This document shows, in pieces, positions 57,480 to 64,000 of a DNA stretch of 64,000 nucleotides. Each line of letters begins with the position of its first letter. The stretch's first letter is position 1. A program made the position numbers and the translations under genes. The stretch is from Bimuria novae-zelandiae CBS 107.79. Its lineage: Eukaryota > Ascomycota > Dothideomycetes > Pleosporales > Didymosphaeriaceae. Under the pieces are notes generated by a model that was not told the DNA's origin, ran no database searches, and worked only from the letters and a program-made list of their open reading frames with translations. The DNA is taken from positions 558,222 through 622,221 of the forward strand of contig ML976660.1 in the NCBI GenBank assembly GCA_010015655.1, in the 5' to 3' direction.

Positions 57480-57751
57480 TATAAGACAGGTTACGTGGTT
57501 TTAGTATTTTATATCTTGGCGTGTGGGACATCGTGGGACATTACATAATTCTTGGCGGTGCCACATTTCGTTATAAGGCACTTTAGGCGATCCCTTAATC
57601 TGAGATTCTAATTTAAAGATTCTAGAATTTAAAAAAAAAAAAAAAGCTCTCAAGCTACTACTACTAAGGTATAAGTATTATAGGCTTGTAAAAGACTTAT
57701 AATAAGCTAACCATGTAATTACTATTAAATAAATAATACTAGTAGCCTACT

Positions 57752-58593
57752 TAGGCTGGTAAATAGATTGGGTCGCAAGGGCCACAGTTGGGTCTAACTA
57801 AGCAGAATACTAAAATTTTAAAACTTAAATTCTCTATAGCTTTATAAAAAGAGAAGCTATACTTATGCAATCTTAATATAAAATATATTAATATATTAAT
57901 AGTAATATATTTAATTTTTGGAGAATTATATTGTATATTAAGTCGTACATCCAAAAAAAAAGTAAAATACTACTAAAAAGATAATTTCTGTAAGGATCTG
58001 AGATCGAGGGAAGGCTGTGCCGGTTTTGTACCTAACTTATCATGTTATTCGCCAGGAATGACTGGTCATTTGCGACTACGTCGCATGGCGCTAAGTCACG
58101 TGACTACTCTCCAGAGAGCGCTCTGCAGAGAGCGCTCGCCAGCGAGCAGCCTAAGACCTGTATATAGGAACGCGATAATAGACTTCTATTAGTGTGTTTA
58201 ACCTGTTTATCAATCTATTGTTTAGATTTAACTTAGGCTCTCTTATTAATTTAATTATACTATATATACTTTTAATACTAACGCCCTATTAATACACGCG
58301 AGCTATTAATACCCCTTACCTATATTACTAACACTCTTGTCCGAGAACTAACTCTTACCCCTTTAGGACTAACTACCCTAAAGGGCTTAACAATTTCTCT
58401 CTAAAATAAATATAAAGTATTAACTTTTTTTTAAAGTTATATAACTTATATATATATATACGCCACGTAATAAGTTTGTATAAGTATAACCCTTATATTT
58501 AAAAGGTTATAGAGAGTTTAAGTTTTAAAATTTTGGTGTTCTGCTTAGTTAGACCTAATTGTGGCCCTTGCGACCCAATCCATTACCAGCCTA
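57752..58593. mobile_element. hAT-type MITE 3 (842 bp with a solo LTR inside, 433 bp without)
   Basis: Perfect 8-bp duplication AGCCTACT on both sides (57744-57751 and 58594-58601). Ends start TAGGCTGGTAAATAGATTGG with a mirrored copy at the right. It sits in sequence homologous to the spacer of the large inverted repeat near 38,110, which lacks it. Confidence 0.85.
57989..58392 (+). repeat. Solo LTR (404 bp) nested in MITE 3
   Basis: Starts TG, ends CA and is flanked by the direct repeat ATTTC (57984-57988 and 58393-58397), the 5-bp duplication of a retrotransposon. Its last 220 bp match 35,945-36,162. It also has the CACGTGACTA motif and a GC-rich AGAGAGCGCTC palindrome near 58,115. A solo LTR arises when two LTRs of one element recombine. 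Confidence 0.85.
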
Positions 58594-59680
58594 AGCCTAC
58601 TAGCTAGCTTAAATTACACGCTTTATAAAACCTATTTTTAGCTTAATAGTAGTATATAATAAAGAGTTTTTTCCTTACAGGCGTGATGCTATTAAGTAAG
58701 ATTTAAAAGTTATAAAATATATAATAAGTGCATAAGTAGGTAAAATCTTAACTTAATACTATTTATAAAGCTAAAGAAAGTAAGTATTAATATAACTACT
58801 ATAACTATAAAAAATAAGTAGTTGGTACTAGCTTTTAGCTAGCGCTATTATAAAAATAAATATATGCTATAGCTACTTAATATCTATTACTTTTAATTTT
58901 ATGTATTTTTAGAGATTATATATAGCTAACTAGGTGCTAGTTTAAATAAAAACTAAGTTATTAATAGATTTTAATTTCTAAAAATAATTACGTATTGTAG
59001 CTTTTGCCCTATTACTAATATATATTTAATTATTAATATTTACGTATAATTTTCTAGTACCTTTATATAAGCCTTCTTTTTAAATACCGTAGCAAAAACT
59101 CTAGTATTAATATATACGCCTAGCGCAGCACTAGTCTTATTTATATTATATATTTTTTTATTTTTATATTAAATAAATATTAAGTTTACTTAAAGAGCTT
59201 AAAAAATATATAAAGCTATTTTAATATAGTAGCTTTCGCTTTTTAAGCTTTTTTTTTACTAAGGCAATGCGTAGCTAGCACTTAATAAAGTATAAGAGCT
59301 AAAATCCTCTTATAAACTATTATTACTATTTATACATAGAATTTAATTTACTATTTTTTAAATATAAGTATATTAAAACGGGCAGACGCGCACGTCTTCT
59401 ATAAAAATTTATTTTACTAAAAAGTTTTTTTATAAAGAAGTTAATTACTACTAGTATTAATAATTAGTATAACTATTAGTCGCGTCTTATATACGCGTAA
59501 GGAGAGTAAGTTAAGAAATATTATATATCTTAGCTATAGCGCGCTAGTTAGGATAAAGATCTATATTAATAGCGAATTATATAGCTAGCTTACAGGCGTC
59601 TATATTAAAGAGCGTTATTAAGAGATATCGCGTGTTTTGTGTAGGTGTCACGTTTTGGTGGGGTGGCTCGAATCTATGTA

Positions 59681-60375
59681 GCCGAGCCTAAGTGTTTCAG
59701 CCCTGCTAGGTGCGTCACAACAGGAGTGTGGCACCTTCCTAATAGAGTCTATGTAAACTTGTCGCCGATATGTCCGAGACTGTTTTAGGTATACGATCGT
59801 ACAGCGATATCGGAATATCGGAGAAAGTTGGCGCATGCTGGCCAGTTAGTGTAAGCGGTGCTAAGAGACAGCACTGCGCACAAATACAGGATGCAACAGC
59901 ATGTGGCCTCGGGTACAGTCAGGATGAGAGACAGGTGACAACAGTCAATGCCACGGCCAATTGTATCAGGCCTGCAACTGGAACGTGGTCCGGGATTTCC
60001 CAGGTTTATCACGCTGGTGCCTGATGCCTCTCATCTAGGCCCGCTGGATGCTTGTCTTACTGCAGCGACCTGTCATGGGTACATCGCGGATCACAACCTC
60101 TCCGTGGGTGTAGCGACTATTGCGCTTACAAATGGTGTCCGGCTTCGGATCTTTGAGTCTCCTGCGTCTCCATAATGAGTTGTCTCTTCCACACGCTCGA
60201 AGCGGGCATGTTTTATAGCCACTTCTACAATGTGCAACAGCCTGCTGGCATTCCCATACGCTCGTGTAGCAGTCCAAGAGCCACTGCAATATAGCGCTGG
60301 AGAAATCGGCGCCAGTCCAATCGGATTATGTGCAGCGAGGATGCGGTGGATGCGGTGGATGAAGAGGAACGCATA
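59681..60375. other. Normal-composition spacer between two mobile elements
   Basis: Short plus-strand ATG frames (59770-60024 and 59948-60175) look weakly coding but show no motif, signal or good splice junction. Could be a gene scrap. Two copies of GGATGCGGT lie near 60,340. Confidence 0.35.
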
Positions 60376-62346
60376 CAAAGGGTAATCTCAATAAAGTCGG
60401 CCGTCACGTGCAGCAGGGATTCCTGCAGGGGTAGCAACTTCAAAAGTCGCGCATCTTAATTCCATCTAAAGTATAAGCAAATACACCCAAATAAGATGTT
60501 CTAATTATGCTGTAAAGTTGTTCTGGCCACCTGCGTCCTCGCAGAGCTCTGCAACGCGCATAAAGTAGGTAGGATGAAGCTTTTCGGCTGTAATGAGGTA
60601 AGCGCCCCGCTTACTAAGCCAATACTATGTGACTTCCTCACCTGCACCAAAAGGTACGCACGAGAATACTTAAGCCAAGTATTACTCGTATAGTATAATA
60701 TATATAGGATATGCTAGGGTCAGCCACTAGCGCTAGTGTTTGATCCTAGCCTAGCCGGAACCTCTATAAGCGAGAGAAGGCCACGTGTTCGACCGTGCCT
60801 ACCTCGTTACATCGGCCATATACTGCCTGAGTGTCTCATCACCTTGCCAGACCTCCTTTATGTACTGTTCTGCAGCCTTTTTGGCCTCCTTAGAACTTGA
60901 TAGGCATTCGTAACTTGCCAAAAAACCTTCTAGACGCCCAAAACAGCGCTCAATTGGGTGTAAGTCGGGTGAATTGGGAGGCTAAGGGCCAAACTTAATT
61001 CCTAGAGCTTTAATTTCTAGCTGGCAGTACTAAAGACCTAGTAAGTGTAAGCAAACGTTATCTTAAATTAAATAGATAGCTACGCCTAGGTTATTATCGC
61101 GTATAGCGTAGTAATAAGGGAATAGGTGTTTCTTAAGTATATTCTCTGCGTACCAGATGCCATTCATGCCCTTCCCTCCATTATATACAAACTCCTCTAT
61201 TTTAAAGAACTTTTTAATAGTAAGAGGTTTCTTAATACCTGCGCGGAGAGCTCTACCCTTCTTACTAGTAGTCTTATTAGTAGCTTAGCGTTAACTATTA
61301 TTATAGGTAATATTATAGTTAATTTCCTATAATTACTACTTCTTATTAGTGCTAGCAACAGTCGCGCAAGAGCGTTTAACCTTAAAAGCCTCCTTTACTA
61401 TATTATTTATATAGGAGACGCGTTATATAAGGTCCTTATAGCTCTTATTATTATCCTAAGCTTAAATAACGTAAGGGCGTTAATAGGAGTAAGTAGTATT
61501 AGTTAAAGTAGTAGCGTAGATTATAAAACTAAATTTAAGTAGCGTTATAGGTAGTGCGTAGATATTACTATCTTATTTAACTAGTCTTAAAATCCTTTGC
61601 TTTCCGCCACGTATATTACTCTCGCTAATAAACTTAAAGGTCTTATTATAGCAGACGAATATAATGCGTAGAAAGTGTAGGTTATATTTAGCCTTAAGCT
61701 AGGCACAGTACTATAGTCGCTAGTCCTCGTCGTTACTACTAAGCGCTAGTTTTTTAGGTCGTACTTTATAAGTTATTATGTATAGGTGCTGCTCGTCGCG
61801 GTGCTCCCTAGCAATATTATAGACTATATTTTCACTAAGTGTGATGCTAGCTTCTACGCAGAGGTCTCTGACAGCGTCATGCACCCGGTAGGTGCCATAT
61901 ACGATAATGTCATGCCGTAGTCTTGCGCTCAGCGTAGAGCCATCGCGTACCTTTACAGGTCTGCCAGGAGGAGACTGCTTGACTGTAGGTGTTGCAGCTA
62001 GCAATTCCTGCAGTGAGTCGCCCTTTGCGGCGCCTTTGACGCGTCGAAATGCCTTACCACAGGCGTGGTCAGTTATACCCAAATCAGTGGCGATTTCTGG
62101 GAAAGTGAGGTTGTATTTTGTCCTGAGAACGACGATAGCAGCTAGCTGGGCTTTTGAAAGCAATCGAGAGCTTTTTTTTAGCAGGATTTAAAGCTATATT
62201 AAGTGAGAAACGTGAGGTTGAAGTGTAGGTGTTGACGCTCTACAGAGCTCTTAGAGGCTCGGAGGCTCGGAGACTCTGTTCCGCTAGTGACGCGCTAGCT
62301 TCTTGGCAAGTCACATGACGGCCGACTTTATTGAGATTACCCTTTG
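60376..62346 (-). mobile_element. Tc1/mariner element (1,971 bp) with patchy decay
   Basis: TA (60374-60375, 62347-62348) flanks inverted ends of about 35 bp that start CAAAGGGTAATCTC. The coding strand is minus. The N-terminal third (62,163-61,720) is an open 147-codon frame with a helix-turn-helix (KAQLAAIVVLRTKYN, then FPEIATDLGITDHACGKAF) and GRPVKVRDG. The centre (about 61,000-61,720) is AT-rich with many stops. The C-terminal end (61,000-60,790) again reads cleanly: PNSPDLHPIERCFGRLEGFL, the DDE_3 end of a Tc1 transposase, then ADVTR near the end. The element is inactive. Confidence 0.82.
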
Positions 62347-62348
62347 TA

Positions 62349-63089
62349 GCCTTGGTTGTCAGTCAATCGTTGGGCGGGCCCAGCGAGACGGCGCGATCGA
62401 CGCACGGTGGGCAGTATTTGCGGGGGTGTAGGATGCATTTCTTATGGTGTCCGGTGTCGATACGTCGCACTACCTGGGTTTTGCGGTTGAGGAGTGTGTG
62501 CCACGATCGCAAGACTGGGAAGGCCTGCTTAGTACGATGCACATCACGCTCTTCCTGCTGCTGCTCAGATGCCTCACTTTCCTCCACCACCGCTTTCCTT
62601 GCCAAGCAGAAGCAACATGTAGCGGTAGCGCTTCAACTGCTAGGTCGTAGTTGATGGTTTTCTTTTCGGGCGCATGGCTCAAATGCTTATTTATGGCGAC
62701 CCTGGTCAGGCGGGCAGAAGATGTCGCTTCCTACCAAAAGCTACATGCCACCCTCGACGCACGAGAGAGGTGCACTAGCATATCCAGTGAGCCCCCTCCT
62801 TACAATATGAAAATGAAATGAATCTAGTTCAAGTTCGTCTGTGCTGTAGACACTTGAAATGAAGCTTTTCATCTCATTGGCGGAGGAATCACTGACGTTC
62901 CACCCAGTGCAATAAATGACCAACATGCCTGACGTATTTCTTCACTCGCCTCCTCGTGGATATGAGGCTTTCAATAATCTTTCCGGGGTAATTGAAAGCA
63001 CCGCTCCCGCCGATTTGTTTGCTTTGCTCTCGCCTACACTGCTGGCATCGTTTTCACAGGTATTTTCGCAGGTACGTTTTTGCGCCAAC
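62349..63089. other. Intergenic region, esterase upstream sequence
   Basis: Continuous with 59,681-60,375 before the Tc1 insertion. A minus frame of 80 residues (62363-62605) is basic and Gln/Glu-rich with HHKKCILHPRKYCPPC near its end; it may be the tail of a lost gene, but I do not call it. Confidence 0.35.
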
Positions 63090-64000
63090 ATGATACTTTT
63101 CGCCCATGCCCTGGCTCTGGCAGCCGCTTTCATTCCGCCATTATCATATGCTGCCAAAACCGCTAGCGGTGGCACAAAGTATATGGTCGTATTTGGAGAC
63201 TCTTACTCCAGCACGGGATTCTGGATTACATCCGGCTACCCATCGGCGAGCAATCCCATGGGAAATGGTGGATCGACCACTTCGGGCGGGTTGAATTGGG
63301 TCCGTGTGGTAACTGAACAGCTCAACACATCTCTCCTCCTCACATACGATTTCGCCGTCTATGGCGCGACCGTCGATGCATCTCTTGTTCGAGGCAACAC
63401 CCCCGATGTTAAAGAACAGGTCGGATACTTTAATCAATACCTAGCGGACAGACCCGACTACGCACCCTGGTCCCCCGACAATCTTCTTGTCGCGATTTGG
63501 ATAGGGATCAACGACTTGGGAAACTCATTTTGGGATGGCGTTGCTGCACCGATTGACAGTGTGCTGGACGAGTACTTTGATCTGGTGCAAAACTTGACCG
63601 CTTTTGGTGTCAGCCAGTTTGCATTCCTGACTGTACCGCCTTTCCAAAACGCTCCGAGCTTTCAGAATTCGAAGACCGCGAGCTTAGTGTCCAACATTTC
63701 CTCTTGGAATGAGGCCTTGAAAACAAGGGTGGATGCTTTTACGAGCGCGAACAGTGGTGTGAAGGCAGAGGTTGTCGAGACCGAGAAGTCGTTCACGACG
63801 GCTTTGGAGAACCCGTCGAAATATGGAGCTACGGATGCAACGTGCTCGAACGCGGATGGAACAACATGCTTGGTAAGTTGATATGCCCTTTCAAAATCTG
63901 CATGGCTTCTGCCTGGAATCCTGATCTGAAATCGCCCTTTGTCCAAACAAGCCGAGTGTTTTGCAGCCTGGAAGCTGACTATATTGCAGTGGTACGACGG
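63090..64000 (+). CDS. Secreted GDSL/SGNH esterase, carbohydrate esterase 16-like, 3' end cut by window
   Basis: Exon 1 is 63090-63872 and the next exon starts at 63990 and runs off the window. The 117-bp intron has a GTAAGT donor and TTGCAG acceptor and joins TCL to WYDG, the usual CE16 continuation toward the catalytic Asp-x-x-His. I start at 63090 since this gives a clean signal peptide (MILFAHALALAAAFIPPLSY); an in-frame ATG at 62916 would put a 58-residue tail before it. The nucleophile lies in VVFGDSYSS (Ser38), followed by the TSGGLNWVRVV block, the oxyanion residues in AVYGATVD and WIGINDLG. Such enzymes deacetylate oligosaccharides during plant cell-wall breakdown. The catalytic Asp/His part lies beyond position 64,000. 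Confidence 0.88.

Larger units (their letters stand above)
55962..57600 (-). repeat. Inverted LTR-like fragment within pogo A copy 2, split by MITEs 1 and 2
   Basis: 55,962-56,094 matches, in reverse complement, the end part of the LTR at 35,727-36,162 (for example GGTATTAATAGC and TAGTATTAAAG). The sequence between MITE 1 and MITE 2 (56,976-57,028) and after MITE 2 continues with CCCAT/GGGAC-rich text like the same LTR. The outer limit near 57,600 is approximate. Confidence 0.45.
55916..59678 (-). mobile_element. Fot1/pogo-type element A, copy 2, host of nested elements
   Basis: TA (55914-55915 and 59679-59680) flanks inverted ends starting TATAGATTCGAGCCACC at left and its complement at right, with ACCAAAACG next. 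The right part (58,725-59,640) is homologous to the body of copy 1 (39,730 onward) and on the minus strand shows the same decayed DDE transposase. Nested inside are an inverted LTR-like fragment, three hAT-type MITEs and, within these, another MITE and a solo LTR. It is a second, independent carrier of the pogo A family. Stops throughout show it is dead. Confidence 0.78.

Noticed and set aside
62363..62605. 80-residue basic minus-strand frame with CPPC
   Set aside because: Lacks a clear start and known fold; short and next to a transposon insertion, so chance or remnant.
62916..63089. 58-residue N-terminal extension of the esterase
   Set aside because: It would place the signal peptide in the middle of the protein; the ATG at 63090 fits a secreted enzyme.

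Overview
The window looks like nuclear DNA of a filamentous ascomycete (Pezizomycotina, probably a dothideomycete). The evidence is short spliceosomal introns of about 50-130 bp, eukaryotic families such as NSE1, ATG15, VPS9, F-box and a cut12/SnaD-like protein, a set of secreted fungal hydrolases, and two AT-rich transposon islands whose transposases are full of TAG/TAA stops of the kind left by repeat-induced point mutation (RIP). No assignment could be checked against a database; all rest on reading the sequence.

Layout. Positions 1-34,383 are a gene-rich, compositionally balanced block: a rhodanese plus tyrosine-phosphatase gene cut by the window edge, NSE1 of the SMC5/6 complex, an MCT-type MFS transporter, a BTB-like protein, a disordered 708-aa protein, a spindle-pole-body protein, an F-box protein, autophagic lipase ATG15 divergent from a VPS9-domain exchange factor, a 205-aa protein with an internal repeat, a membrane protein, an unresolved locus, a small secreted six-cysteine protein (effector candidate, recognisable only after splicing) and a DHA1-type MFS transporter.

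Positions 34,384-46,395 are the first AT-rich island, starting just after a stop codon. It holds an LTR-like sequence, a Fot1/pogo-type element with a 1.2-kb inverted repeat whose two arms are mirrored about one exact centre, a second pogo element with a third inserted in its terminal repeat, and a Tc1-like element.

Positions 46,793-55,534 are an accessory gene patch: a deuterolysin gene with one in-frame stop, a multiply broken unknown gene, a carboxylesterase with a GC-AG intron, an unknown 393-aa protein and an Old Yellow Enzyme. Positions 55,916-62,346 are the second island: another copy of the first pogo family carrying an inverted LTR fragment, three 430-440 bp MITEs with 8-bp target duplications, a solo LTR with a 5-bp duplication, a further MITE, and then a separate Tc1/mariner element with patchy decay. 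The window ends in a secreted GDSL/CE16-type esterase.

How it fits together. The left block is mostly housekeeping (DNA repair, mitosis, autophagy and endosomal traffic). The right half has the look of a two-speed genome: RIP-decayed repeats alternate with genes for secreted enzymes, transport and a possible effector, and two genes between the islands carry stops that RIP-type C-to-T change could explain. I found no CRISPR, bacterial operon, secondary-metabolite synthase cluster or intact functional RNA gene.
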